64,000 nucleotides of DNA from Pseudorhodoferax sp. Leaf265 (GCF_001422365.1 NZ_LMMT01000012.1:436712-500711); one strand, 5' to 3'; shown: positions 52,943 to 62,194, counted from the first letter of the stretch. Made by a program: numbers and translations. Notes: a model not told the origin generated them from the letters alone.

Positions 52943-53788
52943 TCATGGCCATTGGGGGATGGGCTCGTCCTTGAGTTGGCCGCGCAGCGCGGCGTAGTCG
53001 GGCACGATGGAGGCCACCGTGTCCCAGAAGCGGGGGCTGTGGTCCATCACGCGCAGATGGCTCAGCTCGTGCACGACGACGTAGTCGATGATGGACAGGC
53101 GCAGGTGGACCAGCCGCCAGTTCAGCCGGATCGCGCCGCTGCTGCTGGCGCTGCCCCAGCGCGTGCCGGCACTGGACAGTGTGAGCTTGGTCCATTGCAC
53201 GCCCAGCTGCGGCGCGTAGTGCTGCAGCCGTTCGGTGAACAGGCGCTTGGCCTGGCGCATGAGCCAGGCCTGCACGGTGTCGCGGATCTGCTCGGGTGCG
53301 GCATGGCCGGGCAAGGCCAGCTGCAGCACGCCGCGCTCGGCATCCAGCGCGGCGCCGCCGCTGCCCGCGAAGCGGTGGCTGGGGTCGAGTTCGAGCCGGA
53401 CGTGCTGGCCCAGGAAGGGCAGGGTGGCGCCGTCCTGCCAGACGATGCGGGCATCGGCCATGCGCTGCTGGCGCGCCTGCGCTTCGCCCAGCTTGCGCAG
53501 GATCCAGCCGCTCTTGTCACGCACGGCCGTGTCGATCTCCGCGAGTGGCACCCAGCGCGGCGCGCTGACGACCAGGCCGTCGGCCGCGACCACGAAGCCG
53601 ATGCTGCGGCGCTTGGCCCGCTTGAACAGGTAGTCCACCACGGCCGGGCCGAGCAGGGCCTGACGGTTGGCCTGCGGGTGCGAGAAGCGCACGGCCGCCA
53701 CCGGGTCCGGCAGCGGCGCCGCCGGCACCTGGGCGGGCGCGGCGGGCGGCGCGAAGAAGTCGAGCGCCAGCTGGACCAGGGGCTTCAC
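52943..53788 (-). CDS. ygjP: YgjP-family zinc metallopeptidase-like protein
   Basis: A 281-residue protein. The start is a GTG at 53788 overlapping the plsC stop (GTGA). Core features: RRSIGFVVAADGLVVSAPRW near the start, TRWGSASSSGAIRLNWRLVH, and the zinc site VVHELSHLRVMDHSPRFW (HELSHL plus a third His). This matches the YgjP/WLM-like family of small metal-dependent hydrolases. Homologues are about 230-250 residues; here a Pro/Ala-rich N-terminal extension is added. Confidence 0.88.
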   Translation of the reverse strand: MKPLVQLALDFFAPPAAPAQVPAAPLPDPVAAVRFSHPQANRQALLGPAVVDYLFKRAKRRSIGFVVAADGLVVSAPRWVPLAEIDTAVRDKSGWILRKLGEAQARQQRMADARIVWQDGATLPFLGQHVRLELDPSHRFAGSGGAALDAERGVLQLALPGHAAPEQIRDTVQAWLMRQAKRLFTERLQHYAPQLGVQWTKLTLSSAGTRWGSASSSGAIRLNWRLVHLRLSIIDYVVVHELSHLRVMDHSPRFWDTVASIVPDYAALRGQLKDEPIPQWP

Positions 53789-54561
53789 TTGAGTCCTGGG
53801 TAGGCGTCGGGGTCGAGCCGGTGCATCTCGGCCTCGATCCAGGCCTGCACCTCGCGCATGAGTTCGTCGGCCTTGCGGCCCTCGGTGGGAATCGGTTTGC
53901 CGATGGAGATGTCGACGATGCCGGGCCGCTTGACGAAGGCCTTGCGCGGCCAGCACTTGGCCGAGGTCACGGCGATCGGCACCACCGGCGCGCCGCAGGC
54001 GATCGCCAGGCGCGTGCCGCCCGACTTGTAGTTGCCCACGCCGCCGCGCGGGATGCGCGTGCCTTCGGGGAACATGATGACCCAGTTGCCCTGCTTGAGC
54101 AGGCGGCGGCCCTGCTGCACCACCTTGGCGAAGGCGCGCGAGCCGTCCTTGCGGTCGATGTGGATCATGTCCATGCGCGCCATGGACCAGCCGAAGAACG
54201 GGATGTAGAGCAGCTCGCGCTTGAACACGTAGGCCAGGGGGTGCGGCATGATCGCCGGCATCACCAGCGTCTCCCAGGTCGACTGGTGCTTGACCAGCAG
54301 CACGGCGGCATCGAGCGAGCCATGCGGCAGGTTCTCGAAGCCGGTGATGCGGTTGCGGATCCCCAGGATCCACTGCCCGCCGTTGACGGCCGTCTTGAGC
54401 CAGCCGGCGCAGATCCAGTACATGCGCGTGGGGCTCACGAACACCGAGGCGACGATCGCGAACGTGGCCCAGGGCACGATGGTCACGACCATCCAGACGA
54501 GGTGCAGCACGGAGCGCACGAAGGCCAGCAGCCAGGCGCCGGGGGACAGGCCGTTTCTCAT
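53785..54561 (-). CDS. plsC: 1-acyl-sn-glycerol-3-phosphate acyltransferase
   Basis: A 258-residue membrane enzyme that makes phosphatidic acid by acylating lysophosphatidate. Motif I reads VKHQSTWETL, i.e. HX4E rather than the usual HX4D. Motif III FPEGTRIPRGG and the later GAPVVPIAVTSAKCW are present. N-terminal membrane segments (residues about 10-45) are seen. It sits between gmhB and ygjP in the envelope operon. HX4E occurs in some bacterial acyltransferases and need not abolish activity. Confidence 0.92.
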   Translation of the reverse strand: MRNGLSPGAWLLAFVRSVLHLVWMVVTIVPWATFAIVASVFVSPTRMYWICAGWLKTAVNGGQWILGIRNRITGFENLPHGSLDAAVLLVKHQSTWETLVMPAIMPHPLAYVFKRELLYIPFFGWSMARMDMIHIDRKDGSRAFAKVVQQGRRLLKQGNWVIMFPEGTRIPRGGVGNYKSGGTRLAIACGAPVVPIAVTSAKCWPRKAFVKRPGIVDISIGKPIPTEGRKADELMREVQAWIEAEMHRLDPDAYPGLK

Positions 54562-54562
54562 C

Positions 54563-54638
54563 GCCGGGCCGCCCCAAGACGAGAAGCGCCCCCTCGGGGG
54601 GCCGCGGACCTCGCGCAGCGGGGGAGCGTGGGGGCTTT
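54563..54638. repeat. REP-like intergenic repeat element
   Basis: The plsC-gmhB gap holds a GC-rich segment, GCCGCCCCAAGACGAGAAGC, then CGCCCCCTCGGGGGG and GCAGCGGGGGAGCGTGGGGG. It contains a CCCCCTCGGGGGG inverted repeat and looks like a short palindromic element that recurs in intergenic spaces of Comamonadaceae (from general knowledge). Only one copy is in this window. Confidence 0.6.
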
Positions 54639-54640
54639 TC

Positions 54641-55228
54641 TCATGGTGCGGGGGCGGAGCGTTGCAGCAGTTCGCGCGCGGTCAGGAATTCGGCGAAGGC
54701 CGCCAGGTCCTGGTGCACGATGGTGTGGGCGGGAAAGTCGTTCGGCAGCGGCGGTGCCGTGCCCTGGTTGCTCCAGGCCGCGGACTTGCCGGTCAGCACC
54801 AGGTGCGGTTCGCAGCCGGCCGCCACGCCGGCCTGCAGGTCGCGCGCGCTGTCGCCCGCGGTGGGCACATCCCTGAGGTCCACGCCCAGGCGTTCGCCGA
54901 TCTGCTGGAACAGCCCCGGCTGCGGCTTGCGGCAGGCGCAGTGGTCGTCGGGCGTGTGCGGGCAGTAGAACACCGCGTCGATGCGGCCGCCCAGTGTGGC
55001 CAGCGCCTTGTGCATCTTGGCGTGGATGGCGTTGAGCGAGACCACGTCGAACAGGCCGCGCCCCAGGCCCGACTGGTTGGTGGCGACCACCACGTGCCAG
55101 CCGGCGTGGTTGAGCTTGGCGATGGCTTCCAGCGCGCCGGGCAGCGGCTCCCATTCCTCGGGCGACTTGACGAACTCGTCGCTGTCGACGTTGATGGTGC
55201 CGTCGCGGTCCAGGATGACCAGTTTCAT
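54641..55228 (-). CDS. gmhB: D-glycero-beta-D-manno-heptose 1,7-bisphosphate 7-phosphatase
   Basis: A 195-residue HAD-superfamily phosphatase of ADP-heptose synthesis for lipopolysaccharide core. The start at 55228 gives MKLVILDRDGTINVDSDEFV with nucleophile Asp7 and Asp9. VVATNQSGLGRGLF and the zinc-binding loop CPHTPDDHCACRKPQPG are diagnostic. It starts seven bases after the glyS stop. Other heptose genes are not in the window. Confidence 0.94.
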   Translation of the reverse strand: MKLVILDRDGTINVDSDEFVKSPEEWEPLPGALEAIAKLNHAGWHVVVATNQSGLGRGLFDVVSLNAIHAKMHKALATLGGRIDAVFYCPHTPDDHCACRKPQPGLFQQIGERLGVDLRDVPTAGDSARDLQAGVAAGCEPHLVLTGKSAAWSNQGTAPPLPNDFPAHTIVHQDLAAFAEFLTARELLQRSAPAP

Positions 55229-55235
55229 GGCGGGT

Positions 55236-57353
55236 CTAGGCCAGGCGTGCGAGGTCGGCGACACGGTTCATCGCGGCATGCAGGGACTTGAGCAGGCCCT
55301 GGCGGTTCAGACGCAGGTCGGCCTGCTCGGCGTTGACCATCACGCCGTCGAAGAAGGCGTCCACGGGCGCGCGCAGCGCGGCCAGGGTCTGCAACGAGGC
55401 GGTGTAGTCGCCGGCCTCGAACTGCGCGTCGGCGGCGGGTGCGGTGCGCTGCAGCGCGGCGTACAGGTCCTTCTCAGCGGGTTCCTGCAGCAGCAGTTCG
55501 CTGACATGGGCATCGACCTCGCCGGCCTTCTTGAGGATGTTGGACACGCGCTTGTTGGCGGCGGCCAGCGCGGCGGCCTCGGGCAGGGCGGCGAAGGCGC
55601 GCACAGCCGCCAGGCGCTTGGGCACCTCGCCCAGGCGCGCGGGGCGCAGCGCCAGCACGGCGTCGACCTCCTGGGCACTGTAGCCCTGCTCGCGCAGGCT
55701 GCCGGCCAGGCGTTCGTCGAGGAAGTTCAGCAGGGCCTCGGTCGGGTCCTGGATCCTGTCGCCGAAGGCCGGCACGGCTGCGCGCACCAGCGCCTCGGGT
55801 GCCAGCGGCAGGTTCTTCTCGGACAGCATGCGCAGCACGCCCAGCGCATGGCGGCGCAGCGCGAACGGGTCGCGGTCGCCGGTGGGCAGGTTGCCGATGC
55901 CGAACATGCCGACCAGGGTTTCCAGCTTGTCGGCCAGGGCGACCACCAGGCCGACCTCGTTGCGCGGCAGCGCGTCGCCCGCGAAGCGCGGCTTGTAGTG
56001 GTCTTCGATGGCGTCGGCCACGGCGGGCGGCAGGCCGTCGTTGAGCGCGTAGTAGCGGCCCATGGTGCCCTGCAGCTCGGGGAACTCGCCGACCATGTCG
56101 GTCACGAGATCGCTCTTGGCCAGCTGCGCGGCCTGGTCGGCCTGGGCCGCGAGGCCGGCGCCGCCGAGTTGCTGCGCGATTGCAGCCGCGATGGCCCGCA
56201 CGCGCGCGATGCGTTCGCCCTGGCTGCCCAGCTTGTTGTGGTAGACCACCTTGTCCAGACCCGGCACACGCGCGGCCAGCGTCTTCTTGCGGTCCTGGTC
56301 GTAGAAGAACTTGGCGTCGGCCAGGCGCGGGCGCACCACGCGTTCGTTGCCACCGGTCACTGCGCTGGCGTCTGCGGGGCGGATGTTGCTGACCACGAGG
56401 AAGCGGTTGGTCAGCCGGCCTTCGGCGTCCAGCAGCGGGAAGTACTTCTGGTTGGCCTTCATCGTGAGGATCAGGCACTCCTGGGGCACATCCAGGAACT
56501 CGGGCTCGAAGGCGCAGACCAGCACATTGGGGCGTTCGACCAGGGCCGTCACTTCGTCGAGCAGGGCCTCGTCCTCGATGGGGCGCGCACCGCCGCCGAC
56601 CTGGGCGGCTGCGGCGGCCAGCTGGCGCACGATCTCGGCGCGGCGCGCGTCGAAGCCGGCGATCACGGCGCCAATCTCGGCCAGCGTGTCGGCATAGCGG
56701 TCGGCGTGGGCGATCACCACGGGCGATTGGGCCGCCTCGAAGCGGTGGCCCTGCGTGCTGTTGCCGGCCTTCAGGCCCAGGGCCGTGACAGGCACGACCT
56801 CGCTGCCGTGCAGCGCCACCAGGCCATGGGCCGGGCGCACGAAGCTTACGCTGGTCCAGCCCGGCAGCTCGCAGCCTTCTTCGAGCTGGTAGCTCATGAG
56901 CTTGGGGATGGGCAGCTTGGCCATGGCCTCGGCCAGCGCCTTCTGCAGGCCTTCGGCCAGCGCGACGCCGGCCTGCACGCTGTCGAAGAACAGGGCTTCG
57001 GCCTTGCCATCGGGCGCGCGCTTGAGCTGCGGCACGGCGGAGGCATCGGCGCCCAGCGCCGCTAGGCGCTTGAGCAGCGCGGGCGTGGGCTGGCCGTCAG
57101 CCGTGAGGCCCACGGCCACAGGCATGAGCTTGGTCGATTGCGGCTTGTCGGCCGCGCGCGCGAGCACGCCCGTGATGTGGGCGGCCAGGCGGCGCGGCGA
57201 GGCGAAGGCGGTCAGTTGCGCGTCGGCGTTGGCCAGGCCCTGGGCGCGCAGCTGCTCCAGCAGCTGGCCCGCGAAGGCGTCGCCAAGCTTGCGCAGGGCC
57301 TTGGGCGGGAGTTCTTCGACGAACAGTTCAACGAGAAGGTTCTGGGCAGTCAT
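55236..57353 (-). CDS. glyS: Glycine--tRNA ligase beta subunit
   Basis: A 705-residue beta subunit of the bacterial alpha2beta2 glycyl-tRNA synthetase, which binds tRNA. The start NLLVELFVEELPPKALRKLG is typical, as are LPIPKLM, DEVTALVERPNVLVC and KFFYDQDRKKTLAARV. The C-terminal anticodon-binding region (DALRAPVDAFFDGVMVNAEQ) is complete. It starts seven bases after glyQ. Confidence 0.97.
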   Translation of the reverse strand: MTAQNLLVELFVEELPPKALRKLGDAFAGQLLEQLRAQGLANADAQLTAFASPRRLAAHITGVLARAADKPQSTKLMPVAVGLTADGQPTPALLKRLAALGADASAVPQLKRAPDGKAEALFFDSVQAGVALAEGLQKALAEAMAKLPIPKLMSYQLEEGCELPGWTSVSFVRPAHGLVALHGSEVVPVTALGLKAGNSTQGHRFEAAQSPVVIAHADRYADTLAEIGAVIAGFDARRAEIVRQLAAAAAQVGGGARPIEDEALLDEVTALVERPNVLVCAFEPEFLDVPQECLILTMKANQKYFPLLDAEGRLTNRFLVVSNIRPADASAVTGGNERVVRPRLADAKFFYDQDRKKTLAARVPGLDKVVYHNKLGSQGERIARVRAIAAAIAQQLGGAGLAAQADQAAQLAKSDLVTDMVGEFPELQGTMGRYYALNDGLPPAVADAIEDHYKPRFAGDALPRNEVGLVVALADKLETLVGMFGIGNLPTGDRDPFALRRHALGVLRMLSEKNLPLAPEALVRAAVPAFGDRIQDPTEALLNFLDERLAGSLREQGYSAQEVDAVLALRPARLGEVPKRLAAVRAFAALPEAAALAAANKRVSNILKKAGEVDAHVSELLLQEPAEKDLYAALQRTAPAADAQFEAGDYTASLQTLAALRAPVDAFFDGVMVNAEQADLRLNRQGLLKSLHAAMNRVADLARLA

Positions 57354-57360
57354 AGGGTTC

Positions 57361-58269
57361 TCAGGCCGCCTTCTTCGGGGGAATCTGCGCGACCCATTCG
57401 CGCGGTGCCATCGGGAAGCCCAGGCGCTCGCGGCTGTCGACGTAGCTCTGCGCCACGGCGCGTGCCAGGTTGCGGATGCGGCCGATGTAGGCGGCGCGTT
57501 CGGTCACGCTGATGGCGCCGCGGGCGTCCAGCAGGTTGAAGCTGTGCGCCGCCTTGAGCACCTGCTCGTAGGCCGGCAGCGCGAGCTGCTGCTCCATGAG
57601 GTGCTTGGCCTGCTTCTCGTGTGCGTTGAAGGCGGTGAACAGGAAGTCGGCGTCGGAGTGCTCGAAGTTGTAGGTGGACTGCTCCACCTCGTTCTGCTTG
57701 TAGACGTCGCCGTAGCTGAGGCCTTCCGTCCACTGCAGGTTGTAGACGTTGTCCACGCCCTGCAGGTACATGGCCAGGCGCTCCAGGCCGTAGGTGATCT
57801 CGCCCGTGATGGGCTTGCAGTCGATGCCGCCGACCTGCTGGAAGTAGGTGAACTGGGTCACCTCCATGCCGTTGAGCCAGACCTCCCAACCCAGGCCCCA
57901 TGCGCCCAGCGTGGGGTTCTCCCAATCGTCCTCGACGAAGCGGATGTCGTTCTTCTTGAGGTCGAAACCCAGCGCTTCGAGCGAACCCAGGTACAGCTCC
58001 AGGATGTTGCTGGGCGCGGGCTTGAGCACCACCTGGTACTGGTAGTAGTGCTGCAGGCGGTTCGGGTTCTCGCCGTAGCGGCCGTCCTTGGGGCGGCGGC
58101 TGGGCTGCACGTAGGCAGCCTTCCACGGCTCGGGGCCGAGCGCGCGCAGGAAGGTGGCGGTGTGCGAGGTGCCCGCGCCCACTTCCATGTCGTAGGGCTG
58201 GAGCAGTGCGCAGCCTTGCTCGGCCCAGTACGTCTGCAGCTTGAGGATGATTTGTTGGAATGACAGCAT
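57361..58269 (-). CDS. glyQ: Glycine--tRNA ligase alpha subunit
   Basis: A 302-residue catalytic subunit: [60 protein letters not shown] and [20 protein letters not shown] are all family hallmarks. It is followed immediately by glyS. A TAGAAT -10 overlaps the upstream lnt stop codon, so glyQS can be transcribed separately from corC-lnt. Confidence 0.97.
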   Translation of the reverse strand: MLSFQQIILKLQTYWAEQGCALLQPYDMEVGAGTSHTATFLRALGPEPWKAAYVQPSRRPKDGRYGENPNRLQHYYQYQVVLKPAPSNILELYLGSLEALGFDLKKNDIRFVEDDWENPTLGAWGLGWEVWLNGMEVTQFTYFQQVGGIDCKPITGEITYGLERLAMYLQGVDNVYNLQWTEGLSYGDVYKQNEVEQSTYNFEHSDADFLFTAFNAHEKQAKHLMEQQLALPAYEQVLKAAHSFNLLDARGAISVTERAAYIGRIRNLARAVAQSYVDSRERLGFPMAPREWVAQIPPKKAA

Positions 58270-58338
58270 CGATGCGGAGCCGGGCCGCAGGCCGGCAATG
58301 TGGTCGAAAGCGGCGCGCCGTGGGCACGCAAACCGCAG

Positions 58339-58344
58339 ATTCTA
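58339..58344 (-). promoter_or_regulatory. -10 element of an internal glyQS promoter
   Basis: On the minus strand TAGAAT overlaps the lnt stop codon (TAG, 58344-58342) and would give a leader of about 60 nt before glyQ at 58269. It is the same hexamer found at tldD, mpl and nrdA. Confidence 0.45.
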
Positions 58345-59883
58345 CGGGCGCTGCCTGCGCCACAGCGCCAGCGCCACGACGGCCAGCGCCAGGCCCCACA
58401 GCGGTGCCAGGCCGAAGCGCCCCGCCCACCAGGCGAACGGCGTGATGTCGGTGCGGCCATAGACCTCGCCGGTCAGCACATCGCGCGTGAGGCGCGGCAG
58501 CGCGTGCGTGACCTGGCCTTGCGCATCGACGATGGCGGTGGCGCCGGTGTTGGTGGCGCGCAGCATGGGCCGGCGGAACTCCAGCGCGCGCATGCGCGAG
58601 ATCGAGAGGTGCTGGTCGATGGCGATGCTGTCGCCGAACCAGGCGATGTTGCTCATGTTCACGAAGATGGTGGGCGCCTTGGCCGGGTCGACGAAGCGCG
58701 CGGCGAGTTCCTCGCCGAACAAGTCCTCGTAGCAGATGTTGGGCGCGAGCCGCTGCGCGCCCAGCACCATGGAGGCCTGGCCCACATCGCCGCGGCGGAA
58801 ATCGCCGAGCGGGATGTGCATCATCTCGGTGAACCAGCGAAAGAACGGCGGGATGAACTCGCCGAAGGGCACCAGGTGGTGCTTGGCGTATTCGTAATGG
58901 GCCGTGTGGCCCGGGGTGAAGCCCACCGCGGCGTTGATGTAGCCACTGCGCATGTCGCCCATGGGCATGCCGATCAGCGCGGTCTGCCCGCCCGCCGCGA
59001 AGCGTGCCTGCAGCGCCTGCCAGTAGCCGATGGGCAACTGCTCGGGCAGCAGCGGCAGCGCGGTCTCGGGCGCGACCACCAGCGGTGCCGAGGCCAGGTT
59101 GAGCTGCTGGCCGTACCACTGCAGCGACTGCTCGATGCCGATGCCGGGCTCGAACTTCACATCCTGCGGGATGTTGCCTTGCAGCAGGCTCACGCGCAGC
59201 GGCTGGGCGATGACGGCGCTCTCGGCCGCCGGCTGGAGGCGGCCCAGGCCGAAGGACAGCGCGACCACCGCCACCAGCGCCAGCGCGGCTGGCAGGCGGC
59301 CCTGCGCCGAGGCAGCGACCGAGGCCAGCAGCGCGGCCGCCAGCGCTGCGACGGCCGTGATGCCGTAGACGCCGACCCAGGGCGCGAAGGCGGCCAGCGG
59401 GCCGTCCACGTGCGCATAGCCCGCCGCGCCCCAGGGGAAGCCCGTGAACAGCAGGCCACGCGCGAGCTCGGCCAGCGTCCAGAGTGCGGCCCACAGCAGC
59501 GCGCGGCCGAACGGGTTGTGGATGTTGCAGTGGCGCACGATGCCGGCAGCCAGCGCGTAGTACAGCGCGAGCAAAGCGGCGAGTGCCACCACCGACAGCA
59601 CCGCGAGCACGGCCGGCAGCCCCCCGTAGACATGCAGCGAGATGAACAGCCACCAGAAGGTGCCGCCCAACCAGGCCAGCGCGAACAGGAAGCCGCGCAG
59701 CGCCGCGGCGCGCGTGCTGGGCGCACTGTCGACCAGACGCACCAGCACCTCGAGCGCGAACAGCTGCAGCCACCACTGGGGCTGGCCGTCCCAGGGCGCG
59801 GAGATGGACAAGGCATGGGCCCCGCCGGCCAGCAGCGCGCCCGCCATGGCCACCCAGGCGCCTGGCAGGGCGCGCAAATTCAT
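58342..59883 (-). CDS. lnt: Apolipoprotein N-acyltransferase
   Basis: A 513-residue inner-membrane enzyme that adds the third acyl chain to lipoproteins. An N-terminal block of membrane helices (residues about 1-210) is followed by a periplasmic carbon-nitrogen-hydrolase domain with the catalytic triad visible: Glu in VVAPETALPLL, Lys in the HHLVPFGEF region, and Cys in APNICYEDLFGEE. A last C-terminal membrane helix is present. It overlaps the corC stop by 4 bp (ATGA). Confidence 0.95.
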   Translation of the reverse strand: MNLRALPGAWVAMAGALLAGGAHALSISAPWDGQPQWWLQLFALEVLVRLVDSAPSTRAAALRGFLFALAWLGGTFWWLFISLHVYGGLPAVLAVLSVVALAALLALYYALAAGIVRHCNIHNPFGRALLWAALWTLAELARGLLFTGFPWGAAGYAHVDGPLAAFAPWVGVYGITAVAALAAALLASVAASAQGRLPAALALVAVVALSFGLGRLQPAAESAVIAQPLRVSLLQGNIPQDVKFEPGIGIEQSLQWYGQQLNLASAPLVVAPETALPLLPEQLPIGYWQALQARFAAGGQTALIGMPMGDMRSGYINAAVGFTPGHTAHYEYAKHHLVPFGEFIPPFFRWFTEMMHIPLGDFRRGDVGQASMVLGAQRLAPNICYEDLFGEELAARFVDPAKAPTIFVNMSNIAWFGDSIAIDQHLSISRMRALEFRRPMLRATNTGATAIVDAQGQVTHALPRLTRDVLTGEVYGRTDITPFAWWAGRFGLAPLWGLALAVVALALWRRQRP

Positions 59884-60770
59884 GGAGCGGAGTCGCCGGC
59901 TTCGGTCGCGGGAAACACCTTGAACCAGCGCACCGCGCCGCCCTTGGTGTGCAGCACCAGGAAGCGCAGGCCGGACAGGTCGTGGCTCTCGCCGCGGCGC
60001 GGCACGTGGCCGACCTCGTGCGCGATCAGGCCGCCGATGGTGTTGAAGCGGTCATCTTCCGGGCCGGCCTGCAGCGTGACGGCGAAGGCTTCTTCGACGC
60101 GCTCGACCGGCGTGTCGCCGCTGACGCGGTAGGTGCGGTCGGCCAGGCCGAAGATGTCGCCATGGTCTTCCACGATGTCGAACTCGTCCTCGATCTCGCC
60201 AACGATCTGCTCGAGCACGTCCTCGATCGTGATGAGGCCGGCCACGCGGCCGAACTCGTCGATGACCACGGCCAGGTGGTTGCGGTTGCCGCGGAATTCG
60301 CGCAGCAGGTCGTTCAGGCCCTTGCTCTCGGGCACGAACACGGCCGGGCGCAGCAGCGCGCGCAGGTTCAGTTCGGGAGCCCGCTGCAACTTGAGCAAGT
60401 CCTTGGCGAGCAGGATGCCGATGATGTTCTCGCGCTCGCCCTCGTAGACGGGGAAACGCGAGTGCGCCGTGTTGATGACCTGGTGCAGCAGTTCTTCGTA
60501 GGGTGCGTCGATGTCCAGGCAGTCCATGCGCGTGGCCGCCACCATCACGTCGCCGGCCGTCTGGTCGGCCATGCGGATCACACCTTCGAGCATCACGCGG
60601 GCGTCGGGCCCGATGATGTCGTTCTGCTCCGCGTCGTTGAGTGTTTCGATCAATTCCGCCCGCGAATCCGGGCCGGGATGGATGAATTCGGCCAGGCGTT
60701 GCAGGAAGCTGCGCTTGTCTTCGCGCTCGAGGCTACCGGGCGCGGAGCGCCCAGGATAGGGGTCTGACAC
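59880..60770 (-). CDS. corC: CorC/CBS-domain transporter-associated protein
   Basis: A 296-residue cytoplasmic protein with two CBS domains (about 70-185; VMVAATRMDCLDIDAPYEEL, RDRNHLAVVIDEFGRVAG-like RGNRNHLAVVIDEFGRVAGL) and a C-terminal CorC/HlyC domain (IGGLIAHEVGHVPRRGESHD). CorC-type proteins have been linked to magnesium/cobalt efflux. The start is a GTG at 60770 (read as MSDPYPGRSAPG). It is the first gene of the corC-lnt-glyQS-gmhB-plsC-ygjP run. Confidence 0.92.
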   Translation of the reverse strand: MSDPYPGRSAPGSLEREDKRSFLQRLAEFIHPGPDSRAELIETLNDAEQNDIIGPDARVMLEGVIRMADQTAGDVMVAATRMDCLDIDAPYEELLHQVINTAHSRFPVYEGERENIIGILLAKDLLKLQRAPELNLRALLRPAVFVPESKGLNDLLREFRGNRNHLAVVIDEFGRVAGLITIEDVLEQIVGEIEDEFDIVEDHGDIFGLADRTYRVSGDTPVERVEEAFAVTLQAGPEDDRFNTIGGLIAHEVGHVPRRGESHDLSGLRFLVLHTKGGAVRWFKVFPATEAGDSAP

Positions 60771-60860
60771 TGACGGGGGTGCACGGCGTGCGGCTGTGGG
60801 GGAACCGCAAGGATAGCGGATCGCCGCCGGGGCACCCAGCCCGGCATGCGCCGGCAGCGC

Positions 60861-61580
60861 TCAGCGGCCGGACTTTTGGCGCGCGCCCTGCACACCCTGG
60901 CGCACTTCCTGTAGGCCTTGCAGGAAGCCGCGGAACTGGTGGGCCTGGGCCTTGAGGTGGTAGTCCGTGAGTCCCAGGTGCTGCTGCACGAGTTCGTTCA
61001 CGCGCGAGTCCAGCGTGGCGGCCGGCAGGCGCAGGAAGGCCTCGGATTCGGAGCCGTCGCGCTCGACCGTGGCGCCAGCGTTGCGCGCGATCTTGAGCAT
61101 GGCCGTGTTCTCGCTGAGCGCGTGGATGAACAGGCTTTGCACGCCCTCGTTGCGGGCATGCATGACGGCGCGCTCGAACAGGCGTGCGCCGTAGCCACGC
61201 CCGCGCACATGCTCGGACACCGACACGCCGAACTCCGCGCAGGAGGTCAGCGAAGGATCGATGGAGAAGGCCAGATGCGCCATGGCGATCAGTTCGAGCC
61301 GGCGGTTGTAGATGCCGAAGATCTCGTCGCGCGTGAAGTCCAGGCTGTCGACATAGCGGCGCACATGCTCGTCGGCGGCTGCGTAGCCGAAGCGCAGGTA
61401 GCGGTCGTGCGGGCTCAAGGCCATCAGGTGGCGGGAAATGCGTTCCCGGTGCTCCGGGCCCAGGGAGCGGATCGGCACGATGACCGGGGCAGTGCGGCGT
61501 TTGTCGGCCCCGTCGCGCCGATGCGGACGCGCGATACCGTCAACCGCGGACGGTACAGGGGGTGGGGTGTTATGCTGCAT
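60861..61580 (-). CDS. GNAT-family N-acetyltransferase
   Basis: A 239-residue protein. The start at 61580 (MQHNTPPPVPSAVDGIA) is preferred over a long upstream frame. The acetyl-CoA-binding motif A reads EFGVSVSEHVRGRGYGARLF (R-G-x-G-x-G/A type), inside a GNAT fold that begins ISRHLMALSPHDRYLRFGYA, as in the protein-acetyltransferase-like group. A basic, Gln-rich C-terminal tail follows (GLQEVRQGVQGARQKSGR). The acceptor is unknown. A TATATT -10 ends six bases before the ATG. Confidence 0.82.
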   Translation of the reverse strand: MQHNTPPPVPSAVDGIARPHRRDGADKRRTAPVIVPIRSLGPEHRERISRHLMALSPHDRYLRFGYAAADEHVRRYVDSLDFTRDEIFGIYNRRLELIAMAHLAFSIDPSLTSCAEFGVSVSEHVRGRGYGARLFERAVMHARNEGVQSLFIHALSENTAMLKIARNAGATVERDGSESEAFLRLPAATLDSRVNELVQQHLGLTDYHLKAQAHQFRGFLQGLQEVRQGVQGARQKSGR

Positions 61581-61592
61581 TGCAGCAATATA
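61581..61592 (-). promoter_or_regulatory. -10 element (TATATT) placed for a leaderless GNAT transcript
   Basis: On the minus strand TATATT (61592-61587) is followed by six bases and the ATG at 61580. The remaining divergent gap to 61733 is AT-richer and holds a GATACT at 61721-61726 for the other direction. Confidence 0.55.
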
Positions 61593-61733
61593 CGACCAAT
61601 GCGACCTTGTTGCAGGCAGTACCGCACGGATTTCTGCCGAGACTGAAGGGCAATTGGCATCACGCAACAAACGAAACAAAGCTTGGTGCGGGCTGCAATC
61701 TGGCTGTAACCAGCCGTTTAGATACTGCGGCAC

Positions 61734-61775
61734 ATGAAGTTGGTCCCGCAGCAGGAGAACCCCCCGTGTTTTTGA
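61734..61775 (+). CDS. Possible 13-residue upstream ORF before the 61766 gene
   Basis: ATG at 61734 to TGA at 61773-61775 encodes MKLVPQQENPPCF. It overlaps the GTG start of the next gene (61766) in another frame. GATACT at 61721-61726 ends seven bases before this ATG, so a transcript starting there would begin at or near it. It could couple translation to the next gene, or be chance. Confidence 0.3.
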   Translation: MKLVPQQENPPCF

Positions 61776-62188
61776 CGACTCTCGGCAGTGCTTCCGGTGA
61801 TCGCTCGGATTCCGCGCAGCGTGTTGAACGCCAGGGCTGGTTGCGCTGGCCATGGTCCCGACGGGGCGGCCGGCTGGAGGAGATCCGGCGCCTGATGCTG
61901 GCCCAGCTCGCGACCGTGGCCAATGCGGAGCAGCGGGTGAGCCTTGCCGTCCGCATCAAATCGGCAGCCGATCCGGAGGCCCTGTGGGTCTTGCGTGGCG
62001 ATTGGATGGCAGCGCTTGCGGACCACGAGGGCCTGCTGCTGGCGCGCCAGCGCATGAGCGACGTGAGCTTCATGTTCTCCGGCCTGCTGGACCGGGAGGA
62101 GCATGCGCGTACCGGCCTGGAGGTGCTGCGCACCGACATGCCGCGTGGCCTGGTGCGCAACGCGGCGCAGCTGCGCGCCGACCACTGA
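61766..62188 (+). CDS. Small basic/helical protein of unknown function
   Basis: A 140-residue protein. A GTG at 61766 is taken as start because AGGAGA (61753-61758) lies seven bases upstream and no ATG fits. The N-terminus is Arg/Trp-rich (GWLRWPWSRRGGRLEEIRRL); the rest is helical (LAQLATVANAEQRVSLAVRI, ALWVLRGDWMAALADHEGLL). There is no signal peptide or membrane segment. It is divergent from the GNAT gene and converges on the Lrp gene. I do not recognise the family. Confidence 0.6.
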   Translation: MFLTTLGSASGDRSDSAQRVERQGWLRWPWSRRGGRLEEIRRLMLAQLATVANAEQRVSLAVRIKSAADPEALWVLRGDWMAALADHEGLLLARQRMSDVSFMFSGLLDREEHARTGLEVLRTDMPRGLVRNAAQLRADH

Positions 62189-62194
62189 GACTGG

